The notes beneath the pieces were generated by a model. That model made no database searches, had not been told where the DNA came from, and was given only the letters and a program-made list of their open reading frames with translations. Both the position numbers and the translations under genes were made by a program. From assembly GCA_948567375.1 (NCBI GenBank), contig OX419756.1, positions 7,879,001-7,943,000 on the forward strand: DNA of 64,000 nt, in the 5' to 3' direction. The first letter of the stretch is position 1. Each line of letters begins with the position of its first letter. Below are positions 24,471 to 36,900 of this stretch, piece after piece. This DNA comes from Lunularia cruciata (taxonomy: Eukaryota; Streptophyta; Marchantiopsida; Lunulariales; Lunulariaceae).

Positions 24471-27381
24471 TGTATGAGGTTTGTCGTAGCACCTCTATAC
24501 TATGATGCCATTTGGGGTTTTTTTTGGCTTGAATGTCATAAGGTTCAACTTGATTAGACCCAATGACAAATTCAAGAACAACACCAAGGTAGGAATTTCC
24601 AATTAGGTTGCTTGGCATATTTGAGTAAGACACCTAAGAATAATCAGTCCCAAGATGGGAAACTTGTCAGGAAAGCAACCATAGAGTAAGTTTTGATTGA
24701 AGATAAGTCCCAAGATGGGAAGTTTGTCAGTAAAGGAGCCATAGAGCAAGCTTTGGAGGAAGATAAATATATTTTCATTGTGTGGATCAAGCCAATTGTG
24801 CATGGGGAATTTGAGGAGGGCCAAAAGCCTCATCAAATGATGGTTGATCAAATAGTTCAAGAGTTTTCAAATGTGTTTTTGGATGATCCTCCAAAGGGAT
24901 TACCCTCCGATCATGGTATGTCCTTCAAGATTGAGTTGTTACTAGGAACTACTTTAGTGAGTAGACCCATCTATAGGCTCTAACCAAAAGAGTTAGATGA
25001 GCTTCAAGCAACATTGACAGAGTTGTTGGAGAAGGATTTCATACAACATAGTACATCTCCTAAGAGAGCACCGGTATTATTCATTCCAAAGAATGAAGGA
25101 CTCCACTTTTATATTGATTATTGTGATCTCAACAAACAATAAAGAATGCATATCCCTTGCCTTGAATTGATGACTTGCTAGATCAATTGAGTGGAGCACG
25201 ATACTTCCCCAAGTTGGATCTTTAAAGCGGCTACTAGCAGATTCCCATTGATAAAGATGGTGTGCAAAAGACAACCTTTTGCACAAGGTATGTGCACTTT
25301 GAGTAGATAGTTCTACCTTTTGGGCTCACTCCAACAGTCTTCATGGATCAAATACATTGGGTGTTGAATGGGCTATTAGATCAATACATGATGATGTTCT
25401 TAGATGATATCTTAATCTATGGCAAGACAAAGGTAGAACATATAAATCATGTATGAAAAGTCCTCAGATGACTACATCAATGGAAGTTCTATTGCAAGAA
25501 GTCAAAGTGTGTCTTTTGGCAAAAGGAAGTTACCTTCTTGGGTTACAAAATCTTGTCGGAGGAGATCAAATGGAAGAGGAGAAAATCAAAGCCATTATGG
25601 ATTAGCCTACTCTAAAGGATGCTATAGAAGTGTAGGCATTTAATGGATTGGCAAGCTTTTACTAACAGTTCATCCACTACTATGTTCATGTCGTAGCACC
25701 ATAAACCAACCTCTTGTGAAGAGCTCAAGTGGACAATGGACCTCCAAGCACAAAGAAGCATTTCAAAAGTGGAAATATATGGTGGCTTCAAGACCCTTCT
25801 TCAACCATATGACTCTCAACTACCTTGTGTGCTTGATTTTGATGCTATTAACTTTACCATTAGAGATGTGTTGTAGTAAGAATTTCTAGATGGGTTACAT
25901 CCCATTGCCTTTGTATCTCATCGACTAGACACCACCGAAAGGAATTACTCTACTCAAGATCAAGAACAACTAGCAATGGTATATGCCACCAAGGTTTAGA
26001 GACACTATCTCTTGAGGAAACAAATGATCATGAGAATTGATCACAAACCATTGTTGTAAATATTACATTTGGAGCACAATAAGAGTCAACATCATCAATA
26101 AGAGGAACAAAAATAGCATTTTGACATCAAACTTGAATATAACCCAATCAACTCCATGTCATTCTTGATGCCCTATCACGATAACCTGATTTGAAGTCTC
26201 TTCTTCTCATCACGGCAGCAATTACAATGGTGTCAATTGACTCCAAAGCCTAAATCAAGTTCAAGATAACTTTATAAAAAGACCCATTCTTTTAGATAGT
26301 ACAAGGTCATCTTGCAGCATGCAACAAGGAGTAAAACATCTTCTTCTTCAAGGAAGACCTTCTATTTTGTGAGAATTGGATCTATGTTCTAGCCAAGGAT
26401 GATCTCCAACTTGTGCGCCTTCAAGAAGCCCATGACTTACAAATCATTGGTCACATGGGTGTGGAGAAGACCTTGGGTACTCTCCAATGCCAATGGTTGT
26501 GGCCCAACATGGCACAAGATGTTTGAGAGTTTGCCCAATCTTGTAAGAGTTGCCAATGCAACAAGGCCAACAACCAAAAACTAAGTGGACTCCTCAACCA
26601 CTCCCCATTCCATCAGCTTGATGAGAAAACATGACCTTAGATCTCATCACCTTGTTGCCCAAGACAAAGAAAGGTCACACAACAATTGTGGTGTTTGTGA
26701 TTAGCTTAGTAAGCAAAACCATTTGACACCAACCTTTGATACCATGGATGCTCAATATTGGTGCAAATTTACTCAATATTGGTGCAGATTTTTGGCCAAA
26801 ACTCCCTTGTTCTAGATTCCCTTCTTGCTCCTCCTCCATCTCATGTCTCTCATACTTCCAACTTCTTGACCACCATATCTCAATCGCTCCAGCAAGCCAA
26901 ATCTCATCTCCTTGTTGCTCAAAATCCACAAAATTAATATGTAGACCACCATCGTTGTGATCTCACCTTTCAACTCAATGATGATGTCATTCTCTCCTCT
27001 AGTAACATACCCCTCCAACTTGATTCCTAAGTCCGTAAACTTGCTCCTAATTGGATAGGTCCATTTGATGTCACCCAAATCATTTCTTCTATTGCTTATC
27101 AACTTGCCTTGTGTTGCCTTGCCTTCTCATATATGAATCCACCTTGTCTTTCACATTTCCAAGTTAAAACCCTTTGTTTCCAATCCTTCTTCCTTTTCCT
27201 CTTGTGTCCAATCTCTTCCTCCTCCTATGCCCATCAAAAATTATAAGGAGTGTATCAGTGCACATTGCTACATTCAATGGAGCCACCAACAACATATTGA
27301 GTACAAGGTCCTTTGGAAAGGGTATCCCCTTCATGATGCTACTTGGGAGCCTCTTTCTCATCTACAGAATGCACATGCAAG
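24471..27381 (+). pseudogene. A1 protease end, RT, RNase H, integrase, chromodomain
   Basis: This resumes A1 after A3. Two 20-codon linker units lie at 24648-24767. The RT is about 24880-25420 with LDDILIY near 25398, and RNase H about 25760-26100. The integrase zinc region is about 26410-26580. The integrase core has an internal deletion near 26750-26790, so the catalytic Glu position cannot be scored. The chromodomain at 27240-27375 keeps YKVLWKGYPLHDATWEPL. Many stops are present. Confidence 0.8.
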
Positions 27382-27462
27382 GCATTTAGATTTTTCCACA
27401 CTCAATTGTCCCAATGTGATCTTCTATTCTTCTATTTCTCTCATCAATCTTGGTCTTTTACA
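27382..27462 (+). repeat. Truncated 3' LTR of A1
   Basis: Only the last 81 bp of the LTR remain (GGCATTTAGA to CTTTTACA), joined directly to the chromodomain region. The intact CCAAT duplication follows at 27463, so the loss was internal and came after insertion. Confidence 0.8.
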
Positions 27463-27530
27463 CCAATTGAGATAAATTATCTTGCAGTTGCCAAATTTTC
27501 CTATAACAATTCAAAACAAATGAGTACTAA

Positions 27531-27882
27531 TATAACAATATGGAGTTTAACGACAAAGTTAGTCAAGGTTAACAAAGTAGTGAATAGGCCAAATCAGCCT
27601 AGAATATCCTAGAAGTATATAAGAAACTTTTTAGGAAGCTTCCCACTAGCTTAGCTTGCACTCCAAGTAAGTAGTTTCTAGAAGCTTCCAACCAGCTTAG
27701 CTTGCATGCCAAGTAAACAATTTCAAGAAGGAAGCTTCTTGAGAAGCTTCTCAAGAGCCTTGTATGCTCCTTATAAATACGAGAGCCAAAGCTCATGCTA
27801 GGCATTTGGAGTTTCACTCACTCAAGTGTCTCAATGTGAGCTTCCATTCTCCTATTTCTCTCTTCGGTCTTGGTCTTTTACA
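27531..27882 (+). repeat. 5' LTR of A4
   Basis: 352 bp; the first base pair of TG has become TA (TATAACAATATGG). It carries the AGCTTAGCTTGCA and AAGCTTCTTGAGAAGCTTC modules and a TATAAATA box near 27771. Confidence 0.85.
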
Positions 27883-28149
27883 TTGGTATTAGAGCAAGAA
27901 TGGGATGGAATGAATTTATAGACCACCAAATCAACATCCGCCAAACCATTGGGATTTTTTGTCCAGGTACTACCCAAGCATCATTTCACACAATTCATCA
28001 CCTCATGATTTGGACAGGATTTTTTGCATATGATCACCTTGTCTGAGGAACCCTTGGTGCTTTTGGTTGTAACTTATGGAGAACGGTGGATGTGTTGCAT
28101 TTATGTGTTAATAAATTAGATAAATTGAGGATAGTGTGATAAAGTAGAA

Positions 28150-29090
28150 GCCATAGAGGCAATGCCCAAAGTTATCATTGTTATGCAACAACAACTTGAG
28201 CACCTTACTTGATTGTTGGATGAACAAGATTGTCATAGACAAGAGTAGGTAGAGAGAACACCAATATAAGAAGGAGAAGAGAAAATATAATTTCAGAATC
28301 CTTCCATATATTTGAACCTTCCAAGTCAAAAAATTTGTGTTGATTGTGAATATTACTTCAAAGCAACAAACCTTCAAGATGAACGGAGACAAATTCTATT
28401 GGCTTCAAGCCAAGTGGATGAAGTGGCTAAATTATGGTGGTGATTTAGAGTGGAACAAGCTGAGCAGCAGTTTGTCATGCCAATCTTGACGTGGGAAGAA
28501 TTCAAGATTGTAATAATTGGACGATTCCAAGCTATAAATAGCACATAGGCTGCACAAGATAAGTTGGCAAAATTGAAATAGATTGGCTTGATAAGAAGCT
28601 ATATCACTCAATTCAAAAACACCATTATGCAATTCTGGATATACTAGATGGAGAAGCTCTAGATCACTTTGTGAGAGGCTTGAAGTCCCGCTCCAAGTCT
28701 TTAGGCTCATGCATAGTCATTGGAAATGACTATGTGTGAGCCCAAAGACTTGAAGGCAACCATGCAATTGGCTGAACGCTTTGATTCCTTGGTTGCAACA
28801 ACTTGGTCTAGACCTTGGCCTTCCCCAAACCCACCCACACATACACATGGGTGGAGGAGCCAATACCAATGGAGATTGATGCCATCCAGCAAAGACTACT
28901 TGGACAATAGATCATGAAAGATTATCAAAAAATGGGAGATATTTGTATTGTCACCAAATTGGACACTACATTGTAGAGTGTACACTCAGAATGAACAACC
29001 TTGACAAGTTGCCTAAATGGAATTTGTGGAGTAAAATGATCAAGGAAGCAAGGAAACCCAATAGGAGATTTTGAGCCACCTATTGGGAAC
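28150..29090 (+). pseudogene. A4 gag remnant
   Basis: Same layout as A2 gag, with stops. The knuckle near 28940 reads YLYCHQIGHYIVEC, so the first Cys has become Tyr while the rest of the C-x2-C-x4-H-x4-C pattern is kept. A local repeat near 28700-28745 duplicates an AGTCATTG/CCAAGTCTTT segment. Confidence 0.7.
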
Positions 29091-29132
29091 TTTATTAGTT
29101 CCCATGGGATTGAAGGCTCAATCTATGCAAGT

Positions 29133-31023
29133 TTGCTTCACTTGCAAGGTATGATATCTAATCATGGTTATAGGATTTTGGTTGATTTTGGAAGTTCAAA
29201 GTATTGCATGTCTATGAAATTTGCAAAGGAATTGAGTATTCCTATCAAGCTAGTAATTGGAAGTAGATTGATGATGGCCAATGGTAGAAAGAGTTTTTCA
29301 TTTTGTACCTCACATCCTGTTACCTTCAAGATTGAGAAGGAATATTTGGAGTGTATGTGGTTTGTAGTGGCACCCCTACACTATGATGTCATTCTAGGAC
29401 TATCTTGGCTTGAACAACATAAGGTTCAATTTGATTGGACCCAACAACAAATTCAAGTACAACACCAAGGTAAGAATTTCCGATTAGGTAGTTTGGCACC
29501 TTTGAGTAAGACACCTAAGGATAGTCAGTCCCAAGATGGGAAGTTTGTAAGGAAAGCAACCATAGAGCAAGCTTTGGAAGGAGAGAAACCCCAAGATGGG
29601 AAGTTTGTAAAGAATGCAACCATAGAGCCATGAAGGAAGAGAAGTCCAAAGATGGGAAGTTTATTAAGAAGACAACCATAGAGCAAGCCATGAAGGAAGA
29701 TAAGTCTCTAGATGGGAAGTTTGTCCGTGAAGCAGCTATAGAGCAAGCTTTAGAGGAAGATAAGTCTGTTTTTGTAGTGAGCATCAAACCAATTGCACAA
29801 GGAGAATCTGAGGAGAGTCAAGAGCCTCATCAAGCAATGGTTGATCATATAGATCAAGAGTTTGCGGATGTGTTTTTGGATGATCTGCCAAAGGGATTAC
29901 CCTCTGATCGTGGTATGCCCTTCAAGATTGAGTTGATACTAGGGAGTATTCCAATGAGTAGACCAATCTATTGGCTCTCACCAAAGGAGTTGGAGTTGTT
30001 GGAGAAGGATTTCATACGATATAGTACATCTCCTTGGGGACCACCGGTACTATTTATTCCAAAGAAGGATGGAGGACTTTGTTTCTATATTGATTACCGT
30101 GGGCTCAATAAACAAACAATGAAGAATGCATATCCTTTGCCTTGAATTGATGACTTTCTTGATCAATTGAGTGGAGCATGATACTTCTCCAAGTTGGATC
30201 TTTGTAGTGGCTATTGACAAATCCCCATTGATAAGGAGGATGTGGAAAAGACTTTTGCACAAGGTATGGATATTTTGAGTGGAGAATTCTGCCTTTTGGG
30301 CTCATTAATGCACCAATAGTCTTCATGGATAGATGCATCAAGTGTTGGATGGACTGTTGGATTGGTACGTGATGGTGTTCTTGGATGATACCTTAATCTA
30401 TAGCAAGATAAAGGTAGAACATGTGAAGCATGTGCGAGAAGTCCTAAGACGACTACAATAGTGGAAGTTTTATTGCAAGAAGTCAAAGTGTACCTTTTGG
30501 TAGAAGGAAGTTACCTTCTTGGGTCACAAGATCTCATTGGAGAGGATCAAGATGGAAGAAGAGAAAATCAAGGCCATCATTGATTGGCCTAATCCAAAGG
30601 ATGTACTAAAGTACAAGTATTTAATGGATTGGCTAGTTTTTACCAACGGTTCATCCACCACTATGCTCATGTGGCCGCACCATTGACCAATCTCTTGGGG
30701 AAGAACTTGAGCTTTCAATGGACCAACAAGCACAAAGAAGCTTTCCAAAAGTTGAAACATATGGTGTCTTCAAGACCAATTCTTCAACCATATGATCCTC
30801 AACTACCATGTGTGGTTGATTTTGATGCTTTCAACTTTGCAATTAGAGCCATGTTGCAACAAGAATTCGCAAATGGATTACATCTTATTGCCTTTGTGTC
30901 TTGTACATTAAATACAGCTAAAAAGAATTACTCTATTCTAGATCGGGAACAACTATCAATGGTATATGCCACCAAGGTATGGAGGCATTATCTCTTGGGG
31001 AAACAAGTGGTCATGTGAACTAA
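29133..31023 (+). pseudogene. A4 protease, linker repeats, RT and RNase H
   Basis: The protease is open at 29133-29500 but the active site is LVDFGSSKYC (D-F-G instead of D-S-G). Four linker repeats follow. The RT (about 29860-30470) shows [20 protein letters not shown] and the FLDDTLIY variant, with stops at 30145 and later. RNase H (about 30620-31018) shows CVVDFDAFNFAI and LDREQLSMVYATKVWRHYLL, then is cut by the family B LTR. Confidence 0.82.
29529..29764 (+). repeat. Four tandem 20-codon linker repeats in A4
   Basis: The units start at 29529, 29589, 29645 and 29705. The second is 56 bp because four bases are missing, which shifts the frame and creates a TGA. The others are 60 bp and encode variants of [20 protein letters not shown]. 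Confidence 0.9.
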
Positions 31024-31765
31024 TGTAATACAAATAGCTAGAAAGATGATCTAGAGATGAAATTTGGTTGGGTAACACCTGCAAGGATGTTATACATGAG
31101 GGACTAAGTACATAAGCTAGACGTATCACCAAAAGAGTACTTCTATTAATAGGCCAAAAACCAAAATATGCTTGGAACCTTTAGAATCAATAGCTAGGCA
31201 TATGATCTAAAGGTGAAATTTGGGGTGGTGACATTTGGATGGATGTTACACATGATGGAGAATGTAGATCACATAAAGGTATCACCAAAATAGCACTTCT
31301 ACTAATAGGGCAAAAAGTTGAAAATAGCCTTAAAACTTTAAAGTCATTTTTGGAGGCCTAAACAGATGAATTAGGCCTCAAAAATGGAAAGACCCTTTCT
31401 TGATGGAAATAAACGCTTGCCTTCTCCCCCATGATTCATCTCATCAAAAGCTTTCCAATGGTACCTTACCCATGCAATTCTAAGCTTCCTACAAGAAGAT
31501 TCCCTAAAGATTCCTTGTGGTCAAACCCATTTGACTAACTAGATAGGACAAGGACTGACATGTCACCCATCCAAACAACTAATCCAAGGATGGAGCTCGT
31601 TGATAGGTCACCAATCCATGTATCTGATCCAAGGGTGGAGCTTCCTTTGAGTGGATCTTCTTTGCTATATAATAAAGAGAAGGTGCTCCTTTGTGGGATT
31701 GGAGGATTGAGTGTAAAATTTATATTTTCTCTCTTGAAGAGTTCTCTTGTCCTTAGAGTATTACA
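31024..31765 (+). repeat. Solo LTR of family B inside A4
   Basis: 742 bp from TGTAATAC to GAGTATTACA, clearly homologous to the B1 LTRs but strongly diverged. The RNase H reading of A4 continues on both sides. The flanks ACTAA and TCAAA are only a weak duplication (3/5). It arose by LTR-LTR recombination of an older family B insertion. Confidence 0.85.
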
Positions 31766-33009
31766 TCAAATCACAAGCCCTTAGTGCAGACCTTACATTT
31801 GGAACACATGAAGAGTCAACATCATTGATAGGAAGAACAATTACAATTGTTTGACATCAAACTTGAGTACAAACTCGGTTGGTTCCATGTCATCCTTGAT
31901 GCCCTATCAAAACGACCTGATCTGAAGTTTCTTCCTCTCATCACAGTAGCAATTACAATGATGTTAGTCGACTCCAAGGTCCAAATCAAGTTTAGGGCAG
32001 CTCTACAACAAGATCCATTCTTTCATATGGTATAAGGGCATCTTGCTACCGGCAACAAGGAATACAACACCTTCTCCTTCAAGGATGGCCTTCTATTCCA
32101 TGAGGACCAAATCTATGTTTCAGCCAAAGGTGACCTACGACTTGTATGCCTCCAAGAAGCCCATGATTTACCAATTATTGGTCACATGGGTGTAGACAAG
32201 GCCTTGTGTACTCTCCAATGCCAATGGTGGTGGCCCAACATGACACGAGATGTTTGAGAGTTTGTCCGATCATGTGAGAGCTGCCAATGCAACAAGATTA
32301 GCAACCAAAAACCAAGTGGAATCTTTCAACCACTTCCCATTCCATCTGCTCAATGGGAACACGTGAGCTTGGATCTCATCAAATCCTTGTCCAAGACAAA
32401 GCAAGGTCACATAGTGATTGTGGTGTTTATGGATAAGCTTAGTAAGAAAATCCACTTGGCATCAACCTTTGATATTATGGATGCTCCAAGATTAACACAA
32501 CTCTACTTTGACAATATCTTTAAGCATCATGGGATGTCGCGTGTACTCACCTTTGACTGTGATCCTTGATTCACTAGAAAGGTTTGGCAAGCACTCTTCT
32601 AGATACTTGGCACCAAGCTTGCTTTGTCCATGGCCTATCATCCTCACATTGATGGAAAAACTAAATGTGAAAATCACACCTTGGAGGATATGCTTTGTGC
32701 TTTTGTCAATGTTCACCACACCAATTGGGATGAATGTCTTGTAGTTACGGAGTTTGCATATAAAAACTCCAAGCAGGCAAGCATTGGATTCTCTCCTTTC
32801 TTTCTCAATTTTGGCCAAGATCCACTTGTTCTAGATTCCTTTCTTGCTCCTCCTCCATCTCATGTCCCTCATACTTCAACCTTCTTGACCATCATATCCC
32901 AATCCCTCTAGCAAGCCAAGTCTCATCTCCTTGTTGCTCAAAATCATCAAAAGCAATATGGGGACCACCATTGTCATGATCTCACCTTCCAAATTGGTGA
33001 AAAAGTCAT
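31766..33009 (+). pseudogene. A4 RNase H end and integrase
   Basis: RNase H ends near 31910 (LDALSKRPDL). The integrase zinc region is about 32160-32310 and the core about 32360-32930, with LDLIKSLSKTKQGH. The codon at the catalytic Glu position, 32663-32665, encodes Lys (IDGKTKCEN). After LTFQIGEKVM the sequence jumps into the middle of an LTR near 33009, so the chromodomain and the LTR start are deleted. Confidence 0.82.
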
Positions 33010-33311
33010 GCTTGCATTCCAAGTAAGTAGTTTCTAGAAGGAAGCTTCTAATAGCTTCCAACCAGCTTAGCTTGCAAGCCAAATAGGCGGCTTCAAGAAG
33101 GAAGCTTCTTCAGAAGCTTCCCGGTTAACTTCACTTGCATTCCAAGAAAGCGGCTCAAGGAAGTTTCTTGAGAAGCTTCTCAAGAGCCTTGTCTGCTCCC
33201 TATAAATACAAGAGCCAAAGCTCATGCTAGGCATTTGGAGTTTCCCTCATTCAAATGTCCCAATGTGAGCTTCCATTCTCCTATTTCTCTCCTTGGTCTT
33301 GGTCTTTTATA
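33010..33311 (+). repeat. Truncated 3' LTR of A4
   Basis: The last 302 bp of the LTR, from GCTTGCATTCC to CTTTTATA, fused to the integrase by a deletion with short microhomology (ATGCT/TGCTT). Confidence 0.8.
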
Positions 33312-33524
33312 ACTAGATTCTCTTCCTTCTTTGTCAATTATGGGCATGATCCACTTGTTTCAATTTCTCTTCTTGCTCCACTACCATCTCAAATTTCTCA
33401 TACTTCTACTTTCTTGTCCATGTTATCTACATTCTTACACCAAAGTCTCACCTTCTTGTTGCTCAAAATTGGCAAAAGCAATATGCTTATCAAATCATGA
33501 TCTCACCTTTCAAGCAAATGATAG

Positions 33525-33984
33525 TGTAATAATATGGTATTAATAAACAAGTTAATAGAAGCTAATGAGTTAATAGACTAAAATAAATATAGGAAAAAGA
33601 GGTAGAACTAGCTTAAGAATGTTCAAGAAATATCTAGGAAGCTTGTGTGTAGAATATTCTAGAAACACTAAGGAAACTTCTTGGTGAGAAGATTTTAAGA
33701 ACTTTCCAAAAATAGATTAACTTGTACATCAAATTAACAATTAGCTTAGCTTGCACACCAAGTAAATGGTTAGCTTAGCTTGCACACCAAGTAAGACGGC
33801 TTCTAGCAAGAACCTTCCTTGGAAGCTTCTTGGGACAGGTTGCCTTGTACCTAGGTTGTATCTAGGTTGCCTATAAATACCAAAGTTGAGCAGTTAGACA
33901 TTTGGAGTTTCTTTCACTTGAGCATTTCCAATATGATTTCATTTTGATCTTCCATTCTCCTATTTCTCTCCTTGATATTTTATA
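33525..33984 (+). repeat. 5' LTR of A5
   Basis: 460 bp, TGTAATAATATGG to ATTTTATA. It is closer to the A0 LTR type than to A2, with few GAAGCTTC palindromes. Confidence 0.85.
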
Positions 33985-33997
33985 TTGGTATCAGAGC

Positions 33998-36900
33998 AAG
34001 AATGAGATGGATGGAATCTATGGACCACCAAATCCACTACCTCCAAACCATTGGAATTTTTGTGTTAGTGTATTATTTGTTTTACCCAATTCATCATTTT
34101 GTGCATTGGTTAGAATTTTTTAACACAATCAACTTGTATGAAGAACCCTTGATCCTTCCAATGGTAACTTACAAAAAGTGGTGGACATGCTACATCTATG
34201 TGTTGATTTAGGTAGTTATAAGAAGTTAGTTTAATAGAGTAGGAATCATGGCAACAATGCCCAAATTTATCATCATTACTATGTAGTAACAAATCAAGCA
34301 TCTTACTTGATTGTTGGACAAGCAAGATTGTGATGTGTAGTGTCAACGTCAATGGCAAATGGAGAGAGCAACCTTCAAAAAAGAAGAAGATTGAGTGTGG
34401 TTTCCTAAACCTAAGCCATATGAAGGCTATAATTTATTGGATGTAATGGAGAACTTTATATTTGATTGTGAGTGGTACTTTGAAGCCACAAATCTTTTGG
34501 ATGATTGAAGAAGAATTCTCTTGGCTTCAAGTCTTTAAAGGGAGCAACTAAATTATGGTGGTGATTTTAGGTGGAGCAATCTCAAGGATAAATTGTTGCA
34601 TAAATTTGACATGAGAAGACTTCAAGAGTGCAATCATTGGGAGGTTCCAAGCCATGAATGGTGGACAAGTAGTAAGAGATTAATTGGTAAAATCAAGATA
34701 GGTTAGCTCTATGCAAAGTTACATCTCTTAATTCCAAAACACTATGATATTGATTCCATATATTCATGAAGGCAAAGCCTTAGATTGGTTTGTGAGAGGC
34801 TTGAAATCACACACCAAATTAGAAGTAACAATACATAAACTCAACTATTTAAAAGAAGCCATGCAAATGGTTGAGCACTTTGATTCCTTGTCTATTAGGA
34901 CCTAGATCTTCATAGAACCTACAAACAAATTAAGCATGTGTAGAAGAGCCAACACCAATCCAATTGATGCCATCCGATGGAGACCACTTAACATAATAGA
35001 TTGAGAATGGTTGCAACAAAATGGTGATTGTTTTTGTTGTTGCCAAATTGAATATCACCTTGTTAAATGTTTAAGTAAAAATGGATGACCTTGGCCTATT
35101 TTCTAAATGGAGTTCTTGGAGTGTGATGATGAGATAAATGAAGAGTCCCAATAGGAGATATCAAGCCACTAAGTGGGAACTTGATTATTTGAATAGGATT
35201 GAAGGCTCAACCTATGCAAGTTTAATTCCCTTGCAAGGTATGGTATCTATTTGTGACCATAAGATTGTGTGAGCTCTAAAAATTACATGTCCATGCAATT
35301 AGCAAAAGAACTAGGTATTCTTATCAAGTCCATGTTAAGTAGCAAATTGATGATGATAGATGGTAGGAAGAGTCCTACATTTTTTACCTCCCATCTTGAT
35401 GCATTCAATATTGGGAAGGAATATTTAGAGAGCATAAGATTCATAGTAGCACCCTCAAACTACAATATCATTCTAGGTTTTCCTTGGCTTGAACATCATA
35501 AGGTTAGATTTGATGAGGTATGATGATAATTCAAGTACAACACCAATTTAAGAGTTATTGCTTAGGTTGTCTAGCACCTTTGAGGAAGACACTCAAGAGT
35601 AATCAATCCCAAGATGAGAAGTTTGTCAATATAATGGTTGTAGAGAAAAATTTAGAGGAAGATATTTTTATTTTTGTTATGTGGATCAAGCCAATTACAC
35701 AAGGAGATTCTGATGAGTGTCAAAAGCCTCAACAAGCAATGGTTGATCAAGTAATTTAAGATTTTGCAAATGTATTTTTTGGATGATTTTCCAAAGGAGT
35801 TACACTCTAATAGAGGTATGTCCTTCAAGATCAAGCTATTAGCAAGTAGTATTCTAATAAATATTCTAGAGTATTGGCTCTCACCAAAGAAGTTAGAAGA
35901 GCTTTGAACAACACTGACCAAGTTATTAGAGAAGAATTTCATATAATATAATTCATCCTCTTTGGAGCATTGGTATTATTTGTCCCAAAGAAGACCGGAG
36001 GACATTGATTTGGTATTGACTACCATGGTCTCAATAAACAAATTGTGAAGAATGATTATCTTTTACTTGAATTGATGAATTTTTGGATCAATTGAGTGGA
36101 GCTTGATACTTCTTATAGTTGGATCTTCAAAATGGCTATTGGTTGATTCCAATTGATGATAAATTTTTTTAAGGTATGGGCATTTTAAATCAAGAGTTTT
36201 ACTTTTGGGCTCATGAATGTTCTAGTGGTCTTCATGGATCAAATTTATTGCATGTTAGATAGGCTATTGGATCAACATGTGATATTGTTCTTGGATGAAA
36301 TTTTGATTTATAGTAAAATGGAGGTAGAATAAAAGAACCATATTTGAGGAAGTCTTGAGAAGACTACAACAATGGAAATTCTACTATAAGAAGTCCAAAT
36401 ACACCTTTTGGCAAAATGAAGTTATCTTCTTAGACCATAAGGTTTCAACAAAGAGGATCAAGACAGAAGGGGAGAAAATCAAGGTCATTACTAAATGGCT
36501 TACTCTTAAAGATACCACGGAAGTTTGGGGAATCAATGGATTATTTAGCTTTTACCAACAGTTCATCAATTATTATGCTCACATGGCTGCACCATTAACT
36601 GACCTCTTGGGGAAGACAACAAGCTTTAGATGGAATTCCAAGCAAGAAGAGGCATGCAAGAAGCTTAAAATTATGATATTTGCATGGCTCATGCTCCAAC
36701 AATATGATCCTTAACTATCTTGTGTGGTAGATTTTTATATTTCTAACTTTACCATTGGAGTTGTATGATACACATTTGGCTAGACAAATTAGCTACAAAT
36801 GAAAATGTGTTTGATAATATCTTTAGAAATGTGATACATGATGGTCTAAGTAGATTAGATAAAAGAGTCTCCAAAAGAAGACTTCTACTAATAGGGAAAA

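Larger units (their letters stand above)
12396..27462 (+). mobile_element. Ty3/gypsy chromovirus A1, inserted in A0
   Basis: A1 is flanked by perfect 5-bp duplications CCAAT (12391-12395 and 27463-27467), and the A0 integrase continues across the site. The 5' LTR is 12396-12868 with a primer site at 12869-12881. The 3' LTR keeps only its last 80 bp or so (27382-27462), fused to the chromodomain region. A1 is itself split by A2 (in gag, TSD GTAGT) and A3 (in protease, TSD TGGAG). Removing both restores a normal order of gag, protease, RT, RNase H, integrase and chromodomain. Confidence 0.88.
27531..33311 (+). mobile_element. Ty3/gypsy element A4, inserted in A0 integrase
   Basis: The 5' LTR is 27531-27882 and the primer site TTGGTATTAGAGC is at 27883-27895. 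The 3' LTR remnant is 33010-33311. The flanks are ACTAA (27526-27530) and ACTAG (33312-33316), and the A0 integrase reading continues across them. A4 lies only 68 bp from A1. It is interrupted by a family B solo LTR at 31024-31765. Confidence 0.85.
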
